Position numbers and translations under genes: made by a program
The notes under the pieces: generated by a model
Databases searched by the model: none
What the model was told of the DNA's origin: nothing
The model's input: only the letters and a program-made list of their open reading frames with translations
Source: Gemmatimonadota bacterium
GTDB taxonomy: Bacteria > Gemmatimonadota > Gemmatimonadetes > Longimicrobiales > Gaopeijiaceae
Direction: 5' to 3'
Assembly (NCBI GenBank): GCA_026706635.1
Contig: JAPOYJ010000067.1
Location: forward strand, 1-64,000
DNA: 64,000 nt
Part shown: positions 17,105 through 25,900 of the stretch, piece by piece
How the letters are laid out: each line of letters begins with the position of its first letter
Position numbering within the stretch: the stretch's first letter is position 1

Positions 17105-17643
17105 GCCTCCACTTCCTCCGGCCGTTTCTCGTGACCCTTCAGCATGAGCCTCATCTTGGCTCGCGCCTTGAACAGCTGCGACTTCGAGGTTCCGGACGTC
17201 ACCCCGAGTGCCTTTCCGATCTCCTCATGGGTGTACCCCTCCACATCGTGGAGGATCAGCACCTTGCGCATCCCGTCCGGAAGGTTCGCCATCGCCACCT
17301 CCAGCTTGCGCGCCAAGAGCGTGTCGCCCATACCCGGCGGCACCGCGACGACCTCCGGGAGAGGCGCCTCCCGCCGCTTCCGGGTCTTCTCCTTCCTGAC
17401 GGCCTGCAGCGCCGCATTCACGGCAATCCGGTGCAGCCAGGTGGAGAAGCGAGCGTCGCCCCTGAATGAGGGAAGCGCCCTAATCGCGCGGATCCACGCC
17501 TCCTGCGCGTAGTCCTTGGCCAGGTCGTCATCGCCCGCGATGCGCCTCACCACGGCGTAGACTCGCGGCGAGTAGCGCTGGTAGAGGGCGCGTACCGCCC
17601 GGTCGTCGCCTTCGCGGGCACGTCGTATCAGCTGGGCCTCGAT
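17092..17643 (-). CDS. ECF RNA polymerase sigma factor
   Basis: Region 2: DLAKDYAQEAWIRAIRALPSFRGDARFSTWLHRIAVNAAL. Region 4: LPDGMRKVLILHDVEGYTHEEIGKALGV and SGTSKSQLFKARAKM, typical ECF sigma. The only ATG/GTG/TTG start in frame is GTG 17553 (153 aa), but the conserved start of region 2 (IEAQLIRRAREGDDRAVRAL, YQRYSPRVYAVVRR) lies upstream in the same frame. I therefore extend to an ATC at 17643, which has GGGAG 7 nt before it (183 aa, normal for ECF). A non-canonical start, or a sequence error, is needed to explain this. Cotranscribed with the anti-sigma gene. Confidence 0.75.
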   Translation of the reverse strand: MEAQLIRRAREGDDRAVRALYQRYSPRVYAVVRRIAGDDDLAKDYAQEAWIRAIRALPSFRGDARFSTWLHRIAVNAALQAVRKEKTRKRREAPLPEVVAVPPGMGDTLLARKLEVAMANLPDGMRKVLILHDVEGYTHEEIGKALGVTSGTSKSQLFKARAKMRLMLKGHEKRPEEVEAWNV

Positions 17644-17827
17644 CCCTGAACTCCCGAATCCTCTTGTCGCGCGGTTTCTCCCGGCCCCACAGCCTCTACC
17701 GGCCCCCCGGGGTTCGTCGTGCCCGTTGGATGGTGACCAGTCAGTGTATGGTTGCCGTTCGGTTGACAGCTTGGGCTCCGGCCTCGCGGCGACTCTAGTT
17801 CAGGGATCGAACACAGAAATGAGGACT

Positions 17828-18361
17828 TCATCCGCCAGTTGTGGACGACTCGGCGCTAAACCGATAGCTGAGCTCGGGGGTCGGGACCAGGCCCCTCCTC
17901 ACCGGCCTAGGGTACGCCTTGCCCGGGCGTTTGACCGCCAGCGCACGGTTCAGGTAGATCGTGAGCGCTGGCGCGTGACGGCTGGCGAAGCTTCGCTCGG
18001 CCCCGGCTGCGGCCCGCGCCACGAGGCCCAGTCCGGTCCCCGCGTCGGTGCGAGCGACCGCGATCCAGAGGCCAGCGCCCGCGAATGGCCGCACGGCCCG
18101 CGCGCCGAAGTACTGCTTGGCGGACACCGAGAGGCTCAGGTCACGGGTGCCCCAGCTGCCGAGCTGCACCTCGACGCCCCGCTCGTCCCACCGGCGCTCG
18201 GCGACCGCGGCGATCACGCTTGCTCCCCCCATCGACACCCCAAAGCGGTACTGCGAACTGACGCTCCCGGGAGCTACCAGAGAGGCGACAGCGGTGCAGA
18301 CGACGACCGTGGCCAGAGCCCGGACGCTCGAAAGCCTCGCAACAACGGAATTGTAAATCAT
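17828..18361 (-). CDS. Small outer-membrane-barrel-like protein
   Basis: 177 aa with a signal peptide (ALATVVVCTAVASLVAPGSVSSQ) followed by alternating hydrophobic/polar strands (YRFGVSMGGASVIAAVAE, VRPFAGAGLWIAVAR, ELSYRF), as in small outer-membrane beta-barrels. The first ATG, 18361, lies inside a copy of the double TGTAAA box, so the first residues (MIYNSVV) may be element-encoded. The true start could be a little downstream. Function unknown. Confidence 0.55.
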   Translation of the reverse strand: MIYNSVVARLSSVRALATVVVCTAVASLVAPGSVSSQYRFGVSMGGASVIAAVAERRWDERGVEVQLGSWGTRDLSLSVSAKQYFGARAVRPFAGAGLWIAVARTDAGTGLGLVARAAAGAERSFASRHAPALTIYLNRALAVKRPGKAYPRPVRRGLVPTPELSYRFSAESSTTGG

Positions 18362-18467
18362 GGATTACATATTGTAAATCATAGTTTACAGTCTGACAGG
18401 CGAGCGAAGCGGTCCAGCGGAGGTGCGCGCCGCTCCTGCAGTGGGAGGTTTTGTCCACGGGCTGCTT
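18352..18467 (+). repeat. Dispersed composite element, copy with double box (complete)
   Basis: Double box at 18352-18390: TGTAAA-TCATGG-ATTACA, 3 nt, TGTAAA-TCATAG-TTTACA. It is followed by GACAGGCGAGCGAAGCGGTC and, after a variable middle, a GTGGGAGGTTTTGTCCAC hairpin and GGGCTGCTT. It lies between divergent genes and covers the start regions of both the barrel protein (-) and the phosphodiester glycosidase (+). Confidence 0.85.
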
Positions 18468-19482
18468 GGCCTCTGCGCCGCCGATCGCATGCCGCATTAC
18501 ATTAGCTTCGCCCGCCGCCCCCGCAATCCCTCTCCGGAACGCTACCACGCCCCCGAAGTCACTGGCTTCCCGCTCCCTATCGCCGCTACTCCTGGCGGCG
18601 TTCTCGGGGTGCGCGGCACCGGATGGAGGTGGCCCGGGGGCATCGCTGCCCGCCAACGCCCAGGATTGGCTGGCACCCGACTCGCTCCGCACGGCCGTGG
18701 TTGCCGAGGGAGTCCACTACCACTTCGCATGGTCGCCGCGCGGGCCGTGGGCGGTGCATCTGGCGGTAGCCGACCTGGCGCGTTGCGAGCTGGATCTCCT
18801 GGTCGTGGCGGCTCTGGAGGAGGGCGGGGAGAGCCTGGCCCGAACGAGACGGACGGTGCGGGAGATGGCACCCGGTGGCTCGCACGCGCCGCTCGTCGGA
18901 GTGAATGGTGACTTCCTCACCCCTGAAGGCTCGCCGCTCGGGCCCGAGGCGACCGCGAGGACGAGGCGGACCTCTTCCCGTCCGGCACTATCCTGGGACT
19001 CTCTGCGGAGGCCGAGCATCGGTCCGGACACCTTCGCCGCCGGGGTCGTAGCTCCGGTCGAGGGCCTACAGATCGTCGGCGGCTACCCCGAGCTCATCGA
19101 CATGGGCGAGCGGGTGGAGGGTGGGGCAATGGAGGCGAGACCGAGCTTTGCAGCGGCTCGGCATCCGCGCACCGGCGTGGGGTACGACCCGGGCGCAGGC
19201 CTCCTATGGATGGCTGTAGTCGATGGCAGGCAGGGCGACCGCTCGGCGGGGATGACGCTGACGGAGCTGGCCGGGCTCTTCGAGGCGCTCGGTGCCACCG
19301 AGGCGCTGAATCTCGACGGCGGCGGATCCTCCACGATGGTGATCGGGTCGCGTTTCGCCAACACGCCCTCCGACGTCACCGGAGAGCGTGCCGTCGCCAA
19401 CAGCCTCTGGCTGGTGAGGGATCCGTCCGGGTGTCGGCCACCCCCCCCAGCCGAGTCAGGGGCGTTCCCACCCGACCGATAG
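18451..19482 (+). CDS. Phosphodiester glycosidase (NAGPA-domain) lipoprotein
   Basis: 343 aa. A lipoprotein-like signal is seen at SPLLLAAFSGC (about residues 44-54). The catalytic domain carries HAPLVGVNGDFL, LWMAVVDGRQ, GMTLTELAGLFEALGATEAL, NLDGGGSSTMVIG and PSDVTGERAVANSLW, the conserved core of the NAGPA family that hydrolyses sugar phosphodiesters. The only in-frame start is TTG 18451, inside the dispersed element, leaving about 40 unusual residues before the signal sequence. A true start at a rare codon nearer the signal is possible. The 3' end overlaps the convergent TonB receptor gene by 27 nt. Confidence 0.8.
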   Translation: MSTGCLASAPPIACRITLASPAAPAIPLRNATTPPKSLASRSLSPLLLAAFSGCAAPDGGGPGASLPANAQDWLAPDSLRTAVVAEGVHYHFAWSPRGPWAVHLAVADLARCELDLLVVAALEEGGESLARTRRTVREMAPGGSHAPLVGVNGDFLTPEGSPLGPEATARTRRTSSRPALSWDSLRRPSIGPDTFAAGVVAPVEGLQIVGGYPELIDMGERVEGGAMEARPSFAAARHPRTGVGYDPGAGLLWMAVVDGRQGDRSAGMTLTELAGLFEALGATEALNLDGGGSSTMVIGSRFANTPSDVTGERAVANSLWLVRDPSGCRPPPPAESGAFPPDR

Positions 19483-21591
19483 CCCCAGGTAGCCGCCCCG
19501 CGTCGGCCCCGGCTCGAAGTACCTGCCACCGAATGCGTTGACCACCACCGAGGAGGCGTAGCGCCGGTTGGTGAGGTTCGTGACTGCGAAGAGCGGTACC
19601 AGGCGGAGCGGTCCCCACTCGACTGCGTCTGCTCCAATGCGCACCTCGAGGAGGGTGTGGCCTGGCGCCGTCGCGTCGTTGGCGTCGCTCAGGGGGACCT
19701 CGCCCCTGCGCTCGACTCGCAGCTCGGCGAACCACCCCCACCCGGCCTCCGCACCATCGGCCCGGAGCGTCGCCTCGGCGAGGTGGGGCGCCACCCCCGG
19801 GACCCGGTTGCCGTCCAGCCTTGCCTCGTCCACGGTGAAGTCGGTGTACCGCGCATCCAGGTACTCGTAGGCGAGGCGGACCGAGAGCGGGGAATGGAGG
19901 TCGGCGTCAACGAACACCTCGACTCCGTGCGTACGCGAACGTCCCGCATTGCGGTAGAAGCGCCGACCGGGGGCCGAGAGCACCTCGAAGGGGACGAGCT
20001 GGCCCGAGAGGTAGGTGGCGAAGAGGGTGGCATCGTAGCGGAGATCCGGGCCGAGTGCGCCCCGCGCTCCCGCCTCGACGGACCGCCCCCGCGCTGCCCC
20101 CAGCTCGGGATTGAAGCCGCCTGCTCCGCTCGGCCGATTGGCGAGCTCGGTCGTGGTCGGCGTCTCGAAGGAGCCCGAAAGGGCGGCGAAGAGGCCGTGC
20201 TCGCCGAGACCCAGGTACAGCCCGAGAGATGGACTGACCGCCCCCATCGAGCGCACGCCGGAGTCGTCGGGGTCCTCGGCCTCCACCAGACGATCGTCCA
20301 CCTGGAAGCGGAGGCGGTCGGCTCGGAGCGCGAAGGTGCCTTCCAGGCGTCTGGCGAGCGAGAGGCGCAACGTCGCGAAGGCGGCCAGCGCACCGACCCG
20401 CTCCTCCTGGTCGAGCGTCAGCGTCCCGGCCTCCCCCCCTCGGTTCCGGAAGTTCCTGCGCTCGTCGATCTGCGCCTCGGTCTCGATGCCGAAGTCGATG
20501 CGTGCGCCCTGGCCCCTACGGTGCCACTCGCTCCCGGCCTCAATGCGCACACCGCCGCCACTCCTCCCGAGGTCGATGACACTCGTGGGGATCGGATTGT
20601 CGAGCTCCCGCCTGACGCCGTAGATCGACACCGCCACCTCGGCGCCCCCCAGCGGACCCAGCCAGCGGAGCCCCGCCTGGGCCTGCCTGACGGACTTCCT
20701 GGCCCCCTGCGCCACATTGAAGGACCACGCCTGGCTGCTACCATCGTCGAAGAGCTCGGATGGCAGCGACCCCGGGTTCAGCGCATCGAGGACCACTCCG
20801 CTCGCCTGTGCGCTCAGCGACCCGCCCAAGGTGGGAAGGGAGGCGAAGGCGTTCGCGGTGGTGCGGTCGAAGCTGCTGTAGGGATCCACACCTTCTCCCG
20901 AGACGTTCTTGCGGAAGCCGTGCGCCGAGGACCGCCCGACGCTTGCCCGGTACGACGCTCCGCCGGCGCTTCCCGATGTGGCGGCGTGGGCGTTGACGAG
21001 ACCATTCGAGCCCACAACGAGCCGTGCGGAGTGCCTGGCCGCACCCGTGTAGGGGGGAGTGCTTCGGAGGATGATGACCCCGCCGGCACCGTTGCCGTAG
21101 AGCGACGCGCCCGGTCCCCGGAGCACCTCCACCCGGGCGAGTGACCCCAGCTCCAGATGGTCGAGGGTGGTCTGGCCGTCAGGGAGGGTGGCGGGGATGC
21201 CGTCCACCACGATCCTGATGCCCCGCACCCCGAACTGGGCGCGTGCGCCGAATCCCCGGATCGAGATCCTCTCGCCGACGGAGGCATTGAAACGGTTCTG
21301 GACGCGGACGCCGGGGAGGGCGTGGAGCGCCTCCTCGATGAAGAGTCCCGAATTCGCCTGGACAAGGTCGGGCCCGGCCGCCAGCGACGCCGAGAAGGGA
21401 AAACGTGCCAGGCCGGTCGGCGAACCGGTGAGCGAAACGACGACTGTGTCCAGCGCGACGGTGTCCGTAGCCTCATCCTGTGCATACGCCCCGCCTGCGC
21501 CGACGAGCTGGATGGTTGCGGCGAGCGGGAGGGCGGTCCGCCAGCATCCCCTGGCCGATCTCGCGCTAGCACCGAGGGTGGCGTTGCGCAC
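19456..21591 (-). CDS. TonB-dependent outer-membrane receptor
   Basis: 711 aa. Signal peptide ending AYAQDEA, then a plug domain (LHALPGVRVQNRF, RISIRGFGARAQFGVRGI, VDGIPATLPDGQTTLD, VEVLRGPGASLYGNGAGGVI) and a 22-strand-type barrel ending in SVGWERP. The plug resembles the ferric-siderophore/metal FepA-type receptors (PGVxVQNRFN, RGFGARAxFGVRG). Substrate not deducible: no iron- or cobalamin-specific neighbour is present. No TonB box could be identified with confidence. Confidence 0.9.
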   Translation of the reverse strand: MRNATLGASARSARGCWRTALPLAATIQLVGAGGAYAQDEATDTVALDTVVVSLTGSPTGLARFPFSASLAAGPDLVQANSGLFIEEALHALPGVRVQNRFNASVGERISIRGFGARAQFGVRGIRIVVDGIPATLPDGQTTLDHLELGSLARVEVLRGPGASLYGNGAGGVIILRSTPPYTGAARHSARLVVGSNGLVNAHAATSGSAGGASYRASVGRSSAHGFRKNVSGEGVDPYSSFDRTTANAFASLPTLGGSLSAQASGVVLDALNPGSLPSELFDDGSSQAWSFNVAQGARKSVRQAQAGLRWLGPLGGAEVAVSIYGVRRELDNPIPTSVIDLGRSGGGVRIEAGSEWHRRGQGARIDFGIETEAQIDERRNFRNRGGEAGTLTLDQEERVGALAAFATLRLSLARRLEGTFALRADRLRFQVDDRLVEAEDPDDSGVRSMGAVSPSLGLYLGLGEHGLFAALSGSFETPTTTELANRPSGAGGFNPELGAARGRSVEAGARGALGPDLRYDATLFATYLSGQLVPFEVLSAPGRRFYRNAGRSRTHGVEVFVDADLHSPLSVRLAYEYLDARYTDFTVDEARLDGNRVPGVAPHLAEATLRADGAEAGWGWFAELRVERRGEVPLSDANDATAPGHTLLEVRIGADAVEWGPLRLVPLFAVTNLTNRRYASSVVVNAFGGRYFEPGPTRGGYLGLSVGWERP

Positions 21592-21810
21592 TCAGTTCAT
21601 CCCCGGGATCCCCGGCTCGACCATCCCCCACACCTCCAATTTGCGCCTGCGCTTAGGTTGAGGCGGGTGAGCGGATCCCGTGCGAGCAGCGATCCGCGAA
21701 CCTTAGTAGTCCGTGGGAAATCTCGCCCGCGCACCGAGAGGGGCGCTGCGCTGGGCTGGCAAGGCGCTTCGCAGTGCGAATAGTAGCGCTGTTCGTGCAA
21801 GAAGCAACGC

Positions 21811-21880
21811 AGAGCGAAGCGGTCCAGCGCGGATGCAGCGCGCCTCGGATGCCGGGGGAGGTTTGTCCACGGGCTGCTGG
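21811..21880 (+). repeat. Dispersed element, copy without double box
   Basis: AGAGCGAAGCGGTCCAGCGC, then GGATGCAGCGCGCCTCGGAT, then the GGGAGGTTTGTCCAC hairpin part and GGGCTGCTGG. It matches the body of the other copies, but its left flank has no TGTAAA boxes. A further degenerate hairpin piece (TAGTAGTCCGTGGGAAATC) lies just upstream at about 21704-21722. Located between the divergent receptor and SDR genes. Confidence 0.7.
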
Positions 21881-21918
21881 TATAGCCTCCCGCGTCAACT
21901 GCATCCGCGAGTCCCAGA

Positions 21919-22698
21919 GTGGAAACTTCAGCCAATCCCGCGGGCGGCTCCCCGGTCGCCCTGGTGACGGGTGCCGGCGTCCGGCTGGGCAGGAGCATCG
22001 CGATCGGGTTGGCCGAGGCCGGGTACGACCTGGTGGTGCACTACCGCGCCTCGCGCGAGGGCGCCCGCGAGGTGGCTGAGCTGGCGCGCGAACGCGGGCG
22101 CCGAGCTGCGATCGTCGGTGCGGACCTTGCCGATCCCTCTGCCCCCCGGCGGCTTGCCGACGAGGTGCGGGAGCGGGCGGGACGGCTCGATCTGCTCGTC
22201 AACTCGGCGTCCAGCTTCCAGAGCGCGGAGCTGATGGAGGTTGAGGTGAGCAAGTGGGACAGGGTTATGGCGGTGAACTTGCGGGCGCCGTTTCTCCTGG
22301 TGCGCGAGACGGTCGATCTGCTGCGGGCCGCGCGGGGATCGGTCGTCAACATCGTGGACCTCTCTGCGCTGCAGCCCTGGACGAGCCACCCGGTCCACTC
22401 GGTGGCCAAGGCGGGGCTCCTTCACCTCACCCGCGTGATGGCGCGGAGTCTCGCTCCCGAGGTGCGGGTCAGCGCCGTCGCACCGGGCAAGGTGCTCCTC
22501 CCGGCTCACCACGGCGAGGCGGAGGCCGAGCGCGCGCGCAGGCGGGTGCCGCTGGGGCGGATCGGGACGCCGGGCGATGTGGTGGAGGCGGTGCGCTTCC
22601 TGGCGCGGGCCGACTACGTGACGGGCGAGGTGGTCGTTGTGGACGGGGGCGCGCGGTGGGGGGTAGGGGACCAGGTCGATGACGCGGGAGGGGGATGA
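21919..22698 (+). CDS. SDR-family oxidoreductase, pteridine-reductase-like
   Basis: 259 aa short-chain dehydrogenase. It has the NADPH motif TGAGVRLGRSIA (residues ~15-26) with HYRAS, the NSAS segment, catalytic Ser in VDLSALQPW, and the active-site VHSVAKAG, which reads HSVAK where classical SDRs have YxxxK; the Tyr position is His here. It ends VTGEVVVVDGG. RLGRSIA and HYRAS are typical of PTR1/FolM-type pteridine reductases, so dihydropteridine reduction is the best guess. GTG 21919. Cys/His substitution at the catalytic Tyr makes activity uncertain. Confidence 0.8.
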   Translation: METSANPAGGSPVALVTGAGVRLGRSIAIGLAEAGYDLVVHYRASREGAREVAELARERGRRAAIVGADLADPSAPRRLADEVRERAGRLDLLVNSASSFQSAELMEVEVSKWDRVMAVNLRAPFLLVRETVDLLRAARGSVVNIVDLSALQPWTSHPVHSVAKAGLLHLTRVMARSLAPEVRVSAVAPGKVLLPAHHGEAEAERARRRVPLGRIGTPGDVVEAVRFLARADYVTGEVVVVDGGARWGVGDQVDDAGGG

Positions 22699-22722
22699 TG
22701 CAGAGTCCACGCGTTCAGGCAG

Positions 22723-22800
22723 TGTAAACCGTGGATTACACATTGTAAAGTATAGATTACACTGTGGGCGGGTGAGCGGAGTGGCTCGCTTGCGAAAACC
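22723..22800 (+). repeat. Dispersed element, double box with decayed body
   Basis: Box at 22723-22761: TGTAAA-CCGTGG-ATTACA, CAT, TGTAAA-GTATAG-ATTACA. The downstream GGGCGGGTGAGCGGAGTGGC resembles the body consensus GGACAGGCGAGCGAAGCGGT but fades after about 30 nt; no hairpin end remains. Lies in the 286-nt gap between the SDR gene and the giant LRR lipoprotein. The rest of the gap holds no recognised gene. Confidence 0.8.
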
Positions 22801-22984
22801 TTCCAGCCTGCCCAAGATACGATCCCGACTCCAGATGCTCCCCACCCGCCACGACAGGTGAAGAGCCGTCCCCTATCTCTCTCCCGTCTCGCGCATGTTG
22901 GCAGAGAGGGCGATGGCCACGGGGGGCGCTTCGGCACACAGGATCAGATCAGACCAGGGCTTGCGAGCCCGGGAGGGTAATCCG

Positions 22985-25900
22985 ATGGAACTGGCTGGAA
23001 AACCAAGGACTGGAAAACCAAGGATGCTGCCGTCCGGCTCTTCGTGCTTGCGGTCGTCGCGCTTCGGAGTGGCAGCTTCGGCACTTGCGGCCATCCTCCT
23101 CGGCGCGCTGCTGCTCGAAGCCTGCGCGGACGACCCGGTTGCTCCAGCAGAGGAGGATGCCCTCGTTCTGGCCGCCATGATGGGCAACGACACCACGCGC
23201 GTCGTGGTCGAGCCCCACTGGCTGACCCTCGACACGACCGGCGTGAGCGACACGCTGACCGCCGCGGTGCTCGACGCCGACGGCGACACGATCGACGACG
23301 CGTCCGTCACATGGGAGAGCGCCGACACCGCGATCGCGACGGTGGACACGGCAGGGGTGGTCACTTCGGTCGACTTCGGCAGGACGAGGGTCACGGCGAC
23401 CTACGACTCCGTGAGCGCCTGGGCCACGGTCGAGGTCGCCCTGCCGCTCACCGACCGCGAGATCCTGGAGAAGCTCTACGAGGCGACCGGCGGCGACGAG
23501 TGGACGGACAACACCAACTGGCTGAGCGACGAGGACTCTCTTTCGGAGTGGTACGGGGTGGAGACCGACGACAGCGGCCGGGTCACCCGCCTGAACCTCT
23601 ACCGGAACCAACTGACCGGCGCACTCCCCGCGGAGGTCGGCGGACTGAGCCAGCTGAACAGTGGCCGCTTGAGCTACAATGCCCTCTCCGGCCCGATTCC
23701 GCCCGAAGTGGGGAAGCTGATCATGCTTGGTCGCCTCGAGCTGAACAACAACGGACTGGAAGGGGGACTGCCTCCGGAGATGGGCGGGATGAGGGCGCTG
23801 GACTACGTCGATGTTGCGCACAACAAACACCTGGGAGGTGCAATTCCGCGTACGTTCGCGAGACTTGAACCGGGGACGTTCTATTCCGCCTCTACCGACC
23901 TCTGCGTGCCGCCTTCGCTGAAGGCGTGGTTCGACGGGATTCCCGAAACCGACAATCCGACGCCCTGCACGGCCCGGATCATCCTCGACCCCCCGTCGCT
24001 GCGCTTCGAGGTCTCCGCGCTAGGCGACACGGCCAGACTGACGGCCGCGGCCGTCAACGCCGACGGGGACACCCTGCCGGACGTCGAGATCACCTGGGAG
24101 AGCGCCGACACCTCGATCGCCCCCGTCGATTCGACGGGACTGGTCACCGCCGCCGGCTACGGCACGGTCGAAATTACGGCCGCCTCGGACTCGCTCGCCG
24201 GAACCGCCGTGGTGGAGGTCGTCTTCAAACCCAGCGACCGGCAGGTTCTCGACAGCCTCTACCGGGTCACCGGAGGCGAGAATTGGACTGACACCACCAA
24301 CTGGCTGAGCGACGAGCCGCTCTCCGAGTGGTTCGGGGTCGAGGTCAGCGACTCGTCGGGGGAGGTCGTGGGCCTGTCGCTCGGCGACAACAACCTGACC
24401 GGCCCGATACCCGGTCTCCTAGCCGAGCTGGACTCCCTGGTCGCACTCGACCTGGGCGGGAACGCGCTCGCCGGGGAGATTCCGTGGGATTTCCGGGAAA
24501 TGCAGCAGCTTCGCCGGCTGCGCCTGAACGGGAATGCGCTCGAGGGTCTGCTGCCCCCGGTCATGGGAGAAATGGCTGGGCTCCGCTACCTCCACATCGG
24601 CGACAACGAGCTGAGCGGGGTGGTCCCGGGCCCCTTCGCCGACCTGGAGCTGGACACCCTCTACGCCTCGGGCTCGGGCGTGTGCGTACCGCCCTCGCTG
24701 AAGGAGTGGTTCGAGGGGATCGAGCAGACCGACAGCGCGGCGCACTGCGTGGCCTCCGTCGCGATCGAAGTCGTCGACCTGCCGTCGTTGAAGTTCTATG
24801 CGCCCGGCGAGACGGGTGACCTTACGGCAACCTACATCAGCGCCGAAGGGGACACCGCGCGCGACGTTTCGGCCACCTGGTCGAGCGGAGACACGGCCGT
24901 CGTATCGGTGAGCGCGGCCGGAAGAGTGACCGCGGTCGGCTCTGGCGAGACGGAGGTCACGGCCACCTACGACTCCATCACCGGGACGATCGCCGCGGTG
25001 GTCGCCCTGCCCGAGAACGACCGCGAAGTGCTGGAGGTCCTCTACGACCGGGCGCGCGGGGACGGCTGGACGGACAACACCAACTGGCTGGGCGACGAGC
25101 CGCTCTCCGAGTGGGCCGGGGTCGAGACCGACGACAGCGGCCGGGTCGTGAAGCTGAGCCTGCGCGACAACAACGTGCGGGGGCCGATCCACTCGTCCAT
25201 CGGGCTCCTGGACCGCCTGGTCACCCTCGACCTGAGCCGGAACTGGATCTCTGGCTCGATTCCGGCCGAAGTGGGGGACCTGACCTTGCTCCGAGACCTC
25301 ACGCTGAGCGTCAACGGATTGGTCGGGAGGCTGCCCCCGGAGCTTGGGACGCTGAACAGCCTGCGGACGCTGGAGGTGGTGGCGACGAGTCTCTCCGGCC
25401 TCGTTCCCGCCTCCTTCGAGGACCTCGAGCTAGAGAGCTTCCTCGTTAACGGCACCACGGTGTGCGTGCCCCCCTCGCTCGCCGAGTGGCTGGACTCGAT
25501 CGCGGAGACCGACGATCCGCCCGAGTGCGCGAGCCGGGTGGTGGTCGAGCCCGCGTCGCTCACCTTCGAGGCGAGCGGCGACACTGCCCGCCTCGAGGCC
25601 ACGGTCATCGATGCCGAGGGGGAAGTCGTGGAGGATGCGGAGGTGACGTGGAAGAGCGGCGACACAAGGGTTGCGAGGGTCGGCGCGACGGGGCTGGTGT
25701 CGGCGCGCGGGGGTGGGCTGACGACCGTCACGGCCACCTACGACTCGGTGACCTCCGCCGCAGCCGAGGTGGCGGTCAGACTTTCCGACGGAGACCGCAC
25801 GGCGCTCGAGGCCTTGTACCGCGCGATGGGCGGGGACGACTGGAAGGACAACACCAACTGGATGAGCGACGAACCGCTCGGGGAGTGGTACGGGGTCGAC

